A stretch of DNA of 64,000 nucleotides, from the NCBI GenBank assembly GCA_030068075.1, contig CM057826.1:58625312-58689311 (forward strand), written 5' to 3'. Below the pieces are notes generated by a model. It saw only the letters and a list, made by a program, of their open reading frames with translations. It was not told the origin of the DNA and did not search any database. Below are positions 35,305 to 52,910 of this stretch, one piece after another. Position 1 is the first letter of the stretch, and the number at the start of each line of letters is the position of its first letter. This DNA comes from Paguma larvata (taxonomy: Eukaryota > Chordata > Mammalia > Carnivora > Viverridae). Both the position numbers and the translations under genes were made by a program.

Positions 35305-35800
35305 GCTTTGAATCTCGAGGGTATTGGGGTAGGCTGGAAGAAGTCCCCCAAAGACATCCATGCCCTAATGCCTGGATCCCATGAATGAGAAGGGCTTTGC
35401 AGATGTCATTAAATTCTGGATTTCGAGATGAGGAGACTACTCTGGCTTACCTGGGTGCGCCCCAGGGCAATCTATGTATCCTTGTAAGAGGAACATGACA
35501 CATACACATTTCCTGTTATAAGAGGAGAACGCGACGTGACCGCAGAGGCAGAGGTCGGAGTGACGTGGCCATAAGCCACGGGGCGCTGGCAGCCAGCAGA
35601 AGCTGGAAGAGGTCACGAACAGATTCTCCCCTAGAGCCTCTGGAGGGAGCGAGGCCGGCCTGATGCCCTGACCTCAGCTCTGAGAGACGGACTTTGGACT
35701 TCCAGTCTCCAGGACTAGGAGAAAATGAACTTCTGTGGTTTTCAGCCACCCGGTTGGTTGCAATTTGTTACAGAAGCCATAGGTGACTGACGCAGACACC
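35305..35800 (+). repeat. MaLR-type solo LTR (MLT1-like)
   Basis: GACATCCATGCCCTAATGCC, GGCTTTGCAGATGTCATTAA, CCAGCAGAAGCTGGAAGAGG, CTAGAGCCTCTGGAGGGAGC and TTTCAGCCACCCGGTTGG, in sense order. No internal retroviral sequence. Confidence 0.72.
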
Positions 35801-36236
35801 AAAGGCATTCAGAAGTCTTTCATGGCATTGGGACCCAACCGCTGAGAGCCTGCCTTGGGCCCCAAACACAGTCCCGGGCTCAGCCTGCTTCCGTGATCGG
35901 CCCTCGTCTGGGGTTCGAACCTGCTGTTCTCGCTTCAGCCTCTTCATCAATTCCAGGAGCTCCCTGCGGACACTCCTCCCAAACTTCCTTTGCCTATTTT
36001 GGTTAGCCATCGGGGCTTCTGCTGCCTGGCATCTTAGGTTAGAAACCGCATGTGGCAGGGCTGTCGTGAGGCTGAGGGACAAGCCGTACCTGGGCCCAGC
36101 GCAGCGCCTACCCCTGCAGCTGACACACAAAAAATCGGAGTTCACAAACCAATGGGCTGCATTACCCCCACACGGTGTATTTTTAACTAAAGTGGAATTT
36201 GTTGCCAACATTGATAAGTCAGGAGACTTCACGTTC
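35801..36236. other. Unique sequence, no gene recognised
   Basis: No exon or named repeat seen. Confidence 0.4.
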
Positions 36237-36250
36237 AAAACTGAATTTCT

Positions 36251-36302
36251 TTTTTTTTTTAATGTTTACTTATGTATTTTGAGAGAGAGTATGCAAGGGA
36301 GG

Positions 36303-36333
<31 letters not shown>

Positions 36334-36461
36334 CATCCCAAGCAGATTCCATGTTGTCAGCACAGAGCCCAACGCGGGGCTCGAACTCATGAACCGTGAA
36401 ATCATGACCTGAGCTGAAACCAAGAATTGGGCGCTTGACTGACTGAGCCACCCAGGCGCCC
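36251..36461 (-). repeat. Feliform SINE with long (GA)n
   Basis: Antisense copy whose pyrimidine tract has expanded to about 14 GA units (36305-36333). Duplication CTGAATTTCT at 36241-36250 and 36472-36481. Confidence 0.92.
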
Positions 36462-36481
36462 TTACTAAAGCCTGAATTTCT

Positions 36482-36930
36482 AACTTCTCTTGAAAAAATC
36501 AGATCTTGTGAGACTAGACCCTACACTTTCAAGACAACAATTGGTTGGCCCTTCTAGACATGCATGTTATAATTTGCCACAGTCCCCACAGGCCTTTTGG
36601 TCGTACACCCAGCCCGCTCCCCTCATTTCATTAATTGTTCAGTACCTCTGTGCCTCTGGGTTTGTCATTCTTATTACCAATACAAGTTTTTCTCCCATCA
36701 GACTAAAGGCAGGCACCAGAGCCACAGTAGGACTGGGTTCCTGTGTAAGGCCCAGGTCGGGAGGCCTTTCCCCATGATCTCGGTCTCTCCAGATAGCCTT
36801 TCTTCTCCCTTCCAGCTAGCCAAAAATGCCTGCCCCATTATGAACCCATTCTGTCTCCTTCCCTCTGTCGTCCCATTATTCTCCACCCATTCCTATCCAG
36901 GCTTGCCCATTATACTATTGTATTAGTTTC
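36482..36930. other. No recognised feature between two SINEs
   Basis: Pyrimidine-leaning unique or old sequence that I cannot assign. Confidence 0.4.
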
Positions 36931-36944
36931 CTGAGTACACTTTT

Positions 36945-37168
36945 TTTTTTTTTTGAGGTTTATTTATTTATTTTGAGAGGGAGAGAAAGAGAGAGCACAT
37001 GAGAGCTCGAGCAGGGGAAGGGCAGAGAAAGAGGGAGAGAGAGAATGTCTAGTGGGGTCTGTACCACCAGCGTGGAGCCCGACGCGGGGCTCGAACTCAC
37101 ATGAGATCAGGATCCGAGCCAAAATCAAGAGCTGGATGCTTAACCGACTGAGCCACCCAGGTGCTCCT
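36945..37168 (-). repeat. Feliform SINE
   Basis: Antisense copy with GACGCGGGGCTCGAACTCAC core. Duplications GAGTACACTTTT (36933-36944) and GAGTACATTTTT (37171-37182). Confidence 0.92.
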
Positions 37169-37369
37169 GTGAGTACATTTTTCATATAAAGTCTTTGCAT
37201 TCTTAAATTATTTGGAGAGACGTTTGCACTGAGTTGTCACAGGAGCAGCTAGTCAATAAATCTTTGGAGACGTGAAGAAAAGAAAGAGGGGAAATTGGAA
37301 AGAAGAGAGAAGGTGGGAGAGAAGTGGGAAACTGAGTTTCCTGTTGTGAAGCTGCACTATCCCGTCAGT

Positions 37370-37560
37370 TCATCCTGCTTAGCTCCCAATAACCCCACAA
37401 GACATACATTATCGTTGACTTCAGCTTTCAGATGTCTGAGACTCAGAGACAGGATGTCGCTTTCCTCGGTGACATGTTTCAGTGACATCAGGATTTGAAC
37501 GCAGATGTGGCTAAGTGCCTGGACTTAAGCACACAGCACTGCCGGACCTACACTTGTTAA
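37370..37560 (-). repeat. MIR SINE fragment, reverse
   Basis: CTGAGACTCAGAGACAGGATG and CATCAGGATTTGAACGCAGATG fit a decayed antisense MIR. Confidence 0.55.
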
Positions 37561-38320
37561 GTATGGGGCAGACGCCTCCCATGGCAGGGTGTAATTTTTC
37601 AAATAGTTACTTGCCTGGAGCCCCACTCATTCACACATTTTCCATTCATTCCCTCCCTCCCCCATTCATTCCCACATTCACTCGAGAAGCCTAATTCCCT
37701 TGTCTACAGTATCCCTCTTCCTTTCTCATCCCTGCCTTTTTCCTTTACTGGGAAATGGGAGGCCTGGGTAGGCTGTCAGGCACAGGGCTCAGCGTGGACC
37801 GTTCCCAGCCGTCAACCCGGACCAGTTCCTGGGCACGCACTCCGAGGGCCACGCAAGGCCGTTCTTCCCTCTCTTCCCTGCCCTGAAGCTGAATCCACAG
37901 CCAGCGGCCCTACCAACTAATCTCAGAAGCTTCCCCCCTCATCGCTGTTCTTCAGGGCAGTTTCCTGGAAGAACTCATTGGGTTTCCTAGAAAATGTTCC
38001 CGGTCATCTTCTCTTTCCATGACTGTAATTCATGACTTTCCATGTGTTGTAATTAGTTTAATGCCCGGTCTTTGATCTGCATTGACATCTGAAATGTTTC
38101 TGCGAGGTGACGTCCAAGAAGCCAACAGCTACCCTGGAGCAACGGCGTCATCCCCATGATCTTGCACCATGGAAATGACAGAAATAGCCTTTGAAAAAGC
38201 TCCTGCGTGAGGATCAGAGACTTGAGATCTGGTCCCTTTGTTCCAACTGACTTGGGCAGGTCCTTTCCTTTTTCTGGTCTTGAGTTTTTCCAAGGAAGAG
38301 GCAAATCTCATGGCGATCGA
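37561..38320. other. Unique sequence with CATTC-rich tract
   Basis: A CATTC/CCCTC-rich low-complexity tract lies at about 37627-37682. No gene recognised. Confidence 0.45.
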
Positions 38321-38324
38321 GAGC

Positions 38325-38515
38325 CTGGGGGCCTGCATCAGACGCAGAGTTCAGATCTCAGCCCCAGCTCTTACTGGCTGTGTAACTATGAGAAGGTAAC
38401 TTAACCACTGTCGGTCTTCTGTGCGAGGGGGATAATGATATTATTTACTACCTAGAGTTGCAATAATAATACAGTGAGCCAATATATGTGAAACGCAGTG
38501 CTTGGGACTCAGTCA
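38325..38515 (+). repeat. MIR SINE
   Basis: AGTTCAGATCTCAGCCCCAGC, TTACTGGCTGTGTAACTATG and TGAAACGCAGTGCTTGGGAC, in MIR order. Confidence 0.72.
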
Positions 38516-38565
38516 TTCCTTGACATATCTTAGCCATGGATGATAATAATAAGAATATGCTAGAG

Positions 38566-38773
38566 GGGTGCCTGGGTGGCTCAGTTGGTTGGGTGTCTGA
38601 CTTCAGCTCAGATCGTGATCTCACTCATGGGTTCGAGCCCTGCATCGGGCTCTGTGCTGATGGCTCGGAGCCTGGAGCCTGCTTCAGATTCTGTTTCTCC
38701 TTCTTACTTTGCCCCTCCCCTACTCATGCTTTGTCTCTCTCAAAATAAGTAAACATTAAAAAAAAGTTTTAAA
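38566..38773 (+). repeat. Feliform SINE with perfect 15-bp duplication
   Basis: TGCCTGGGTGGCTCAGTTGG head. Identical AAGAATATGCTAGAG at 38551-38565 and 38774-38788. Confidence 0.95.
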
Positions 38774-39009
38774 AAGAATATGCTAGAGAAGGGGGAAGGA
38801 GAAGAAATGGCATGAAAGGAAAGTTATGAGATCCCTATGTGCTAAGCTAAGGTAGTCATAGAATTGGACAGAGAGGAGAGAATAAAGCTACTTTTGATAT
38901 TTCAAAAAGTTTAATGGGAATCCCACATCTACTTACCCACAACAAAGCCACAAAGGATAATAAGAAAGGCAACTTTCTTTGCTTCGGGCTGAAATCACAT
39001 TAATTCCTT

Positions 39010-39235
39010 GTGGACAACTAAAAGACTTTGGAATTAAATAGACCTGCACTCAGCCCAGGTAAGGTGTGTGATCTTGAATAAGGAAAGTAACATCCCCCAA
39101 GGAGACACTGGCAGCCCTGAACTTGCAGGCCAGCTATGAGGATTAAATGAGATAATGTATGGAAAGCACTTAACATGGGGTCTGGCACAGAGTCAATACT
39201 CAGCACATGCCAGCTACTTTGGCTAATATCCTTCC
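39010..39235 (+). repeat. MIR SINE
   Basis: GTGTGTGATCTTGAATAAGG, GAGGATTAAATGAGATAATG and GGTCTGGCACAGAGTCAATAC, in MIR order. Confidence 0.72.
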
Positions 39236-39284
39236 CTAGCCTCCCTAGGGCTCGGCTTCTTCATTGGTAAAATTAAAATCATAC

Positions 39285-39530
39285 CACCTGCTTTACTCAT
39301 TCAACAAATATTTACTGAGCCAAGTACTATGAATACAAAAATGTATTCACCAGACGCAGTCCACGGCCTCTCAGAACCCACGGTTTGAAGTTGCTCATTA
39401 TTCATCCATTCAACAGATATTTTTACCAAACATTTAGTGTGTAACAGGGTGTATAATGGGAATTAGAGACACGATGGCTAGTAAGACAGATTTAATCCCT
39501 GGCTATCTACAAAATTATAGCCCAGAGAAG
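39285..39530 (-). repeat. Two L2 LINE 3' ends in tandem, reverse
   Basis: CATTCAACAAATATTTACTGAG at 39298, then ATCCATTCAACAGATATTTT at 39404: two antisense L2 termini about 105 bp apart, each followed by decayed L2 sequence. They could be separate insertions or a local duplication. Confidence 0.6.
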
Positions 39531-39654
39531 ATGTAATAGAATAAGCTAATGAAACGACTAACATATAGTAGGTGCTTGACGAGTAAAAGTTATCTGAGTG
39601 CTAGTCAGAAGCTGTGGATGTGTAACTTTGAGAAAGTGAGCTCATAAAAGTGTT

Positions 39655-39805
39655 GCAGATTAATGACTTCTTAACACATGAAATCTGTTTGATAGATAAG
39701 GGCTTCGTATGAAAGTGTTGAATCACTCTATTGTACACCCGAAACTAATATTACACAGTATGTTAACTCACGGGAATTTAAATAAGACTTTAAAAAAAAG
39801 AATGA
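39655..39805 (+). repeat. Carnivore L1 3' terminus
   Basis: CACCCGAAACTAATATTACAC then GTATGTTAACTCACGGGAATT and an A-rich tail. It shares the terminal motif of the L1 at 19700-20330. Confidence 0.65.
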
Positions 39806-39839
39806 GTAATAAATTTTTTAATTAAAAAATAAAATAAGA

Positions 39840-40535
39840 GGGAAGTCAAAAAATGTAATATTTAAATAGACATTTAACAAAACATGTATAGGACCTGCAT
39901 GCTGAAAACTGCAAAACGCTGATCGAAGAAAACCTAAATAAATGGAGAGGCATACTGTGTTCATGGATTGGGAGACACAGCATAGTGAAGCTGTTGCTTC
40001 TCCCCAGAGGGATCCTTAGGTTTAATGCAATTGCTGTCAGAATCCCAGCCAGCAAGGGTTTCTTTTTGTAGACTGGACAAGCTTGTTATAAAGTTTATAT
40101 GGAAAAACATAGGCCCTAGAAGGGCTTAGACAATCTTGATAAAGAAGAACAAAGTAGGAGAAATCACTCTACTCAACACTTAGTGTATAGCCACGGCAAC
40201 CAAGACAATGTGGTATCAGTGCCAGGATACACAGATCAATGAAACGAAATAGAGAACACAGAAACAGACAGACACAAATGGATGCAAGTAAAACTGGAGG
40301 GGTCTGAATAAGATTGGCAGATTGTGTCAGTGGCAATATCCTGGTGGTGACACTGTATTCCACGGGATGCAAGACGCCACCATTGAGGGAAACCGAGTAT
40401 AAGGTACAGGGGGTCTCCTGTATTAGTTCTTCCTACTGCACGTGTATTTACAGCTGTCTCAATAACACTGTCCATGAAAAATTGTATTGACTTGTATTTT
40501 AAAACTCGTATTTTATTAAAAATTTGAAAATACAG
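39840..40535 (+). repeat. Old L1 ORF2 and 3' UTR fragment
   Basis: ACTGCAAAACGCTGATCGAAG, TCATGGATTGGGAGACACAG, AATCCCAGCCAGCAAGGG and CAAGACAATGTGGTATCAGTG are L1 ORF2 hallmarks in sense. An internal deletion then joins them to a 3' UTR. It ends about 285 bp before the SMIM23 start codon. Confidence 0.8.
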
Positions 40536-40699
40536 AAGAAAAAAATCTGAAACATCATCACCCCGAAACACAATACTTTGATGTATTTTTTTTTTCCTGG
40601 TCTTTGCTTTCTACATTTATATGAAAAAAAAAATGTGAGCGGTGGGAATAAAAATCAGGGTGGTGACAAGGCGGGGGCCTGGCTGTCTCCCGGCTTCTG

Positions 40700-40707
40700 T
40701 GACATCA
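40700..40707 (+). promoter_or_regulatory. CRE-like TGACATCA upstream of SMIM23 start
   Basis: TGACATCA is one base off the palindromic CREB/CREM site and lies 112 bp before the start codon in GC-rich DNA without a clear TATA box. CRE-type sites are frequent in promoters active in male germ cells. Assigning this one to a SMIM23 promoter is inference. Confidence 0.25.
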
Positions 40708-40819
40708 GAACTCAGTGTTTGAGGGGTGCCTGGTGACCAGAGGCCAGGAAGCAGGAGGGTGCCCCTCTGCCTGGCAGGTCGGGGTACCTTGCTCCACCCA
40801 GGCAGCCCGACCTGAGGCC

Positions 40820-46727
<5,908 letters not shown>

Positions 46728-47214
46728 GGGCCCAGGGCTGGACCCTGGGGAGGGCGCCCGGTGGAGGCGGGGGGAGAAGGCTTGCCGGGGGCTCCTCCGA
46801 TGACAGCTGAGCTGTGACACTTGAGTTTCAAAGCCGGCAAGAAAATAAAATAGTTGAGACCCTAAGAACCTTGTTGGCACCACTGCTGGTTCATGAAGGA
46901 AGGCCGTCAGGAGGACACCAGGGCCCTGCTGAGTCGCCCTCAGGCACACCAGGACTCTGGGGCGCCACAACCAAGCTGGCCCCGGGGGCAGGACCCTTGC
47001 CCACCTACCTGAGACCCGGCGCAAACTCCCTAACCTCTCTGAGAAAGACAGCCTCCTCGGGAACGATGAGGGACACCAGTCGGCCTCACAGCACCATGAA
47101 CGTGGACATGCAGCGCGCCTGACAAACAGTTCTTCCTTTCCGCCGTCCCTTTTCCTTCCTCCTGGAACTCGGTGAGGCGATACCCGTTCCGGATACAGAT
47201 GTTATGTGGCAACT
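46728..47214. other. SMIM23 3' UTR and downstream unique sequence
   Basis: Contains the AATAAA at 46844. Beyond it I recognise nothing before the L1 at 47215. Confidence 0.5.
46844..46849 (+). terminator. SMIM23: Poly(A) signal AATAAA, likely SMIM23 3' end
   Basis: Canonical AATAAA about 117 nt after the SMIM23 stop codon, outside any recognised repeat. Cleavage would fall roughly at 46860-46880, giving a 3' UTR near 140 nt. Inferred from motif and position only. Confidence 0.65.
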
Positions 47215-47930
47215 CAACCCTCAACGTAACCCTCAACCTGTTAGGTTATGCTAGCAGCATAAATTGCCAAAATCCCTGTGGAGGGCAATTTGGTGACAGC
47301 TATCAAGTTCACAAATGCATTTACTATTTGACCCGGCAGTCGGCCTCAGGGATTTATCTCCTATATATGTGAGAAATATATGTTTATCATACGTATTTTA
47401 TATATATATACTTGTCATATTTACAGCGTGTATATAATTATGTGTAACATTATATATATGTGAAATATATACATATATACACACACGTGTGTGAAATTAC
47501 ATGTATGTAATGGTACTCTCCTTGCTTTGTTTATAATAGCAAAACAAAGGAAACAACCCAAATGATTATCAGTAGGCCGCAGGTTACATTAGGTAAACAC
47601 AGGTAAATTAGGCCCCGGTAGGTATGAGAGAGAATGAGGAAGCTTTTCTACTGATATGGAAAAGTCTGCAAGAAAGGTTATTAAATGAAAGAGATCGAGG
47701 TGTCAGAAGAGCCTGGGGACACGAGTCTATATTTTGTTGATGACAATGACGATGTCACGGAATGTGCATAAAAGCTAGTAGGATACAAAACGGGCCGGGG
47801 GTGGTTGGCGGAGTCGAAACGCATAACTGTATAACCAGGATGAGAGCAAAACCTTTCACACTTTTTTATTTTCAGGCTATGTGAATGTTTTGCCTATGCA
47901 AATATTTTTTAAATAAAATTACCTATTGGT
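47215..47930 (+). repeat. Old L1 3' region with AT-rich expansion
   Basis: GTGGAGGGCAATTTGGTGAC, ACTATTTGACCCGGCAGTC, GGAAACAACCCAAATGATTA and CTACTGATATGGAAAAGTC, in sense L1 order. An AT/TATA-rich low-complexity stretch has grown inside it at about 47385-47490. Confidence 0.78.
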
Positions 47931-48059
47931 TTGCTCACAGAGACACTGGAATACAGTGTCTGCAGGCAAAATCAGAATATCACTGTGATGAAATTATGCA
48001 TGACTTCTAATTTTGATTACTTTGACAGTGATAATTCTTATCTAGGATTTTCCCTTTTT

Positions 48060-48268
48060 TTATTTTTTTATTTTTTAACATTTATTTTTGAGAGAGAGTG
48101 TGTGTGAGCGGGGGAGGGGCAGAGAGAGAGGGAGTCACAGAATCCCAAGCAGGCTCCAGGTTCTGAGCTGTCAGTACAGAGCCCGACAAGGGGCTCAAAC
48201 CCGTGAACCGTGAGATCATGACCTGAACTGAACTCGGACGCTTAACCGACAGAGCCACCCAGGCGCCC
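48060..48268 (-). repeat. Feliform SINE
   Basis: Antisense copy, AACATTTATTTTTGAGAGAG to AGGCGCCC. Flanks CTAGGATTTTCCC (48042) and CTAGTATTTTTCT (48269) look like the duplication. Confidence 0.92.
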
Positions 48269-48269
48269 C

Positions 48270-50508
48270 TAGTATTTTTCTTTTTTCCTTTGACTTCAGG
48301 AAGTTCAGAGTTCAGTTATCCATTGTGGGAATGACGTTAGCCTCATTTATTTTTTATTATTTGCCCGTATGATTTTTTTTGTTTTGTTTTCTAGTTTACT
48401 GGGACTATTATATATGTGCCAATTATCAGAACGACCTCAAATCTTTGGAAAGTCATGAGGGTTGCAATTAAAATCATCTCCTAGAATATCTGACTTGCAG
48501 GGAAGGGCACAGCAATTCGTTGGCCGGGAGAAATTATTCGGTTGCCGCTTGGGAAGGAAAATGTCTTTACGAGTTATGGTCACAGTTTTGCCACTGTGAA
48601 TCTTCAGCGGGGGCTGGGAAACCAGAATCTGTTTCTCTTGCTTGTAGCTACTTCATCAAGCGCTCTGCGCTCTGCGGGAAGGTTTGATACTGATATTTCT
48701 CTGCACTTATTTTTGGTATTACTATAAACGCTGTAGTTTCAGACCCCAAATCATGTACATGGGCTCTATAGGTATTGAGAGGGTTCTCAGGCATAATTCT
48801 GACTGTACACAGGCTTAGTTTAACACACCCTGCAGACTCTAACCCCCATCGAAGTTGGAATTGTACAGTAACTGTAACATATATGGGTGTGTGTTTATCT
48901 TTACATATTATATACATTTGTATTTTATATATGACACAGTTATGCATATTTTTATAAAACATGTATATAAAATTGAGGGATACACGAGCAAAAGAGAACA
49001 GAGCCTAGATCCTTGAGGAGTGAAACCACCCCTGCGGATATTAGCAGAGCCTTTGAACGGAGGGGTGACACCCTGAAAGCTCTTTTTGCATCACCCCACG
49101 CACCCGCTCACAGAGCCTAACAGAAACAGCCCGTGCCGGTGTGGGGCCGCAGCCCACTGGTGGTGGTTACTTTTGGTATGTTGACTTGGGAGCCCATAAG
49201 AACCGCAAGCCCCTCGGGGTGGCTCAGGCAATGAGAGTTTGTTGTGGCACAACAACACGGGAGCCAGAGTCTCATGGAAATCAGGGGCATACCATAACCT
49301 GGGATCCTGGAGTCTGGACCAGGACGGGCTTTGAGAACCCAAAGCATCCACCAAGGTGCTCCGGGAGCCCCGGCCGTAAGAATCTGGGAGCTTCCCTCTA
49401 GCATTCCACCTTTACCTTGGCCTGGCCACTCTCTGGGTCTCTGCTTTTCTTTGTGTGTCTGCCCCATCTCTCCCTGCTTCCAACGGTTTCCTTGCTCACC
49501 ACTCTATCCATCCTTTCCTCGGCTCAGCACTTCTGCCTCAAGAGTCCTCCTATCTCCGATTTGTTCCCCGTCCCACAAAGCCTCTCCCTTTCTCATGGTC
49601 TTCCGAACTTCCAATGACCATATAATTCTGTCTGCATTTCCCAGATCAAGCTCCCAGATCACGGCAGTGAGGGGGATGTGATGGACTCATTTCATTGGCT
49701 GGAGCTTCCTGTCCTGAGTCAGGCTCTGTGCCTACCAGCCTTTGGGGTGGATGACCTTGGGGTGACCCCTCCTGCTCCAGTCAGCTGTGGCAGAAAGGGA
49801 ACGGGAGAATCAAATACTCCAGAATGGAGCTGCCTCATATGAGAAACAGCCCAGGCCCCTTCCTGACGAGTGGCTCTGGACCATGTGTAGTGACCTCATA
49901 TTTCCCAAGATGGTCAGACATGAGGCTGAGGGAGGTCATGATGGCAACCCTGCACCTTGGAGCCCCCAGAGCCAATATCGGGGAAGCAGAATTGTGCGAG
50001 GCAAACATTCACAGGCTGAATACAATTGCTAAGAATGAGGTGGAAGGGGCCTGACCACTAGAGTCACCAGAGCGGAGTAGGTCAGCCTAATTTGGGGACA
50101 TGTCATTCATTCTCCAGCTCCTGAGTGTGAAAAACACAAATGACACACTTAAAAAGAAGAGTATGACTACCCTGCATGACTTTGAAGTCTTATAAATTGA
50201 AGGAGTTTAGCAAAACGTTGCCCAGAAGATCTATTAAGGGGCCCACTTTTTCATATCTATAGAGTGGACTTCCCTTAGAAAATAAAATGCCTTTTACTTG
50301 AGAAGGCAACTATTTCCAGCTCCTTCCATTCAATCAAGAAATAATGCTGCCAGCAGAGCAAGATTGCCCTGCCCCCGTCCCAGACCCCAACCCAACTCCC
50401 TTACAGCAACAACCAGCTCCAAGTGATCCTGCAAGGCTAGGCTTCCCAGCGACCGAAGACTAAACAGAAAAGAGAAATTGGATAATAAGATCAGGAGTCA
50501 AAACTGAA
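48270..50508. other. Unique sequence, AT-rich to 49000, no gene recognised
   Basis: About 2.2 kb without a named repeat. The stretch 48850-48970 is AT-rich and tends toward TATA repeats. Short open frames near 49120-49680 have no family resemblance. Confidence 0.4.
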
Positions 50509-50745
50509 GGGCCACCTGGGTGGCTCAGTTGGTTAAGCATTTGACTTCGACTCAGGTCATGATCTCACAGCTCATGAGTTCAAGCCCCGTGGCGGGTTCT
50601 GTGCTGACAGCTCAGAGCCTGGAGCCTGCTTCAGATTCTGTGTGTCTCTCTCTCCCTGCCCCTCCCTGACTTGTGTTCTGTCTCTCTCTCTCAAAAATAA
50701 ATAAACATTAAATAAAAATTTTTAAAATTGAAAAAAAGAAAGAAA
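50509..50745 (+). repeat. Feliform SINE
   Basis: GGGCCACCTGGGTGGCTCAG head, GGTTCTGTGCTGACAGCTC core and a long A-rich tail. The right edge is uncertain by about 10 bases. Confidence 0.92.
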
Positions 50746-51600
50746 AAAAAATGATTGGGCCACGGGTGTACCAGCCACTGGTAAATACCAAGTTTACAGG
50801 CTAATGGGAAAAGCAGGTAGAACAATCAAGACAAGGCCATGTCTTGGAGAATGATAAATGTGAGAGGAGAATCAAGCAAACCACTCAGCAAGCCACTGTG
50901 GTTTTTCAGCTGGAAAGGGAGGCTCGGAGTTGTGGGGGGAGAGGTACAGAGCAGCAGAATTCAGTTCAAAAGCATAATCAGCAGGACCTGCTGCTGGATA
51001 AGAACGAGGAAGAAAGGTCTAGAAAGCCATCTGCCAGGCCTCGGGACTCCCTCTCTCTTCAGCGGAGCGCAACCTGAGCCATGATTCAGGTCCCGTCCCA
51101 AGGAGCTCGGGAGGCCTACCCGGAAGAGACAGGTGCGGTCTTGTTAAGGGAGAAGTGGCCAGTTGGAAAAGTGTCATGGCCACTTAATTATCCACATTTC
51201 TTCCTTTGTTTCAGGCACCTGGAGCATGAGGTCAGCATCGCAAATGATTAAAATTTTTAATTAATTTTAATTGATGGTTTTCTCCCCATCTCTCTTTTAC
51301 TTAATAGATCTATTTGGCAGCCTTCCTAAGGCTCCCTCGGGCTCTTCTCTTTTGTTAACACAGATTCATTCTACATTTTTCTTTGTTTTATTGTTTTTGG
51401 TCAGCTTCTTTTCTGTTCCTCCAACTCATATAATGGTGAAAAAAACCCACAATCATCCAGCGAATTCATGTTTTAAAGATAAGAATCTGATAACCTAGAC
51501 AAAAATTGGGTAAGATAAAGTCCACCTACATATTAGCTAGACATATTTCCTAAGACTACAAGGATTATTGGGAAGACATAATAAAATTGTGGCCACAGAC
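50746..51600. other. Unique sequence, no gene recognised
   Basis: No exon or named repeat seen. Confidence 0.4.
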
Positions 51601-51604
51601 ATTT

Positions 51605-51795
51605 AGAGAGTGTGGTCCTGTTTTGGGGGCTTGGCCAAGTGTTATTGTTAGCTCCAGTTTATGGGCAGGGAAACTGAGGCACAGAGAGATTGTATAATTT
51701 TGAAAATCATATGATCAGTGAATGGAGAGCCGGGATTCAAACCCAGGCTGTCTGGCATCAAAGCCCTCACACTAACCCACTGTATTTTACAGCCT
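51605..51795 (-). repeat. MIR SINE, reverse
   Basis: GGGAAACTGAGGCACAGAGAG, GATCAGTGAATGGAGAGCC and GGGATTCAAACCCAGGCTG, in antisense MIR order. Confidence 0.8.
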
Positions 51796-52689
51796 CACCT
51801 CCAGTAAGCCCAGCCAAGATCATGTATTGTTAAGTAATCATACGCCAATTAAATTATAAGGTAATAAGTTCTCATTTCATGCCACTACATGTTGGGTATG
51901 TATACAGAGAAGTAGAAGTCACATTCCCTGCCCACATATAGCTTGCCCTTCTACCATGAAACCAAGAACCAAAGATGAGAAAAATGAAGAATCTATATTC
52001 TCTTAGTAGCTGCTGGGTAAAGTGCCAAAGGCACCTAATTGCCAACTGAGTTATGTATTTATTGGCCTAACTAAGACTTGAGAGAAGGGATAGGAGCTGG
52101 ATTTGGCACTAACGTGAAAATCTGTTAGTCCAGTTATGGAAAGATGCATTAACTTAAATTGGGCAGTGCCCAAGGGAGAGTCATGGGGGAAACAGAAGAC
52201 AGATGAATGATGGGTGGGGGTGGAGAGGCACCCTTCCTGCTAGAATCACATCTCAGGTATGGGTGCTGGTGTGGCCCCGTCTCACCCCAGGTGTCAGGTC
52301 CCAGGTCTCAGGTCAGATTTGGGACCAGGCTTCCCACATTTTTCTGTTTTTTTTTTTTTTTTTTAAATAAATACCCTTGGGAAGTAGGGATTTGGTCTTC
52401 ACTGAAATTACTCCCAGACCAGGAAGGTCCATTTCCAGTCTGCATGTCATTTTTTTTTGATGATGTTAAATAAAAATGTGGATTTAATTTGTTCCCTTAA
52501 TCCACAAATTTGTTCAAAAAAATTGTGAAATGCACTAAATCCAATTTGGTTCCAATCTGGCTGTCAGAAGGATAATTGAGGGTGGTGAGGGATGGAGCCA
52601 AAGAAGACGCCTTTCTAGGGCATCCAAATCCCCTCTGTTGTGACATTTCCAAGAGGACATGCATCCTTGCTGGAGGGCAAAGAAAGAAG
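51796..52689. other. Unique sequence with poly(T) at about 52347-52364
   Basis: No gene. The poly(T) run is not followed by a recognisable SINE body. Confidence 0.45.
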
Positions 52690-52910
52690 ACAGGACCTTT
52701 ATTCAGACACTGACCCTGGCTTTGTCAGTACAGTGGCTGAGCCCTCAGCTCACCTGTGTGCTTTGGCCAAATCACTTCACCACTCAGAGCCTCAGTTTCC
52801 CCCTGTCATATGGGGCTACTACCGCCTCCTCGGAGTGGCTGTTGGGATATTAAAAGGACAGAGCAGTAAAGCACAGTGCCAGAAAGCCAGTAGGTGCTAA
52901 CAAAAGGTAG
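52690..52910 (+). repeat. MIR SINE
   Basis: CTTTGGCCAAATCACTTCACC, CAGAGCCTCAGTTTCCCCC and AGCACAGTGCCAGAAAGCC, in MIR order. Confidence 0.8.

Noticed and set aside
40715..40819. N-terminal extension of SMIM23
   Set aside because: The frame is open upstream, but it contains no ATG before 40820 and only a GTG at its left edge. The ATG at 40820 has a strong context.
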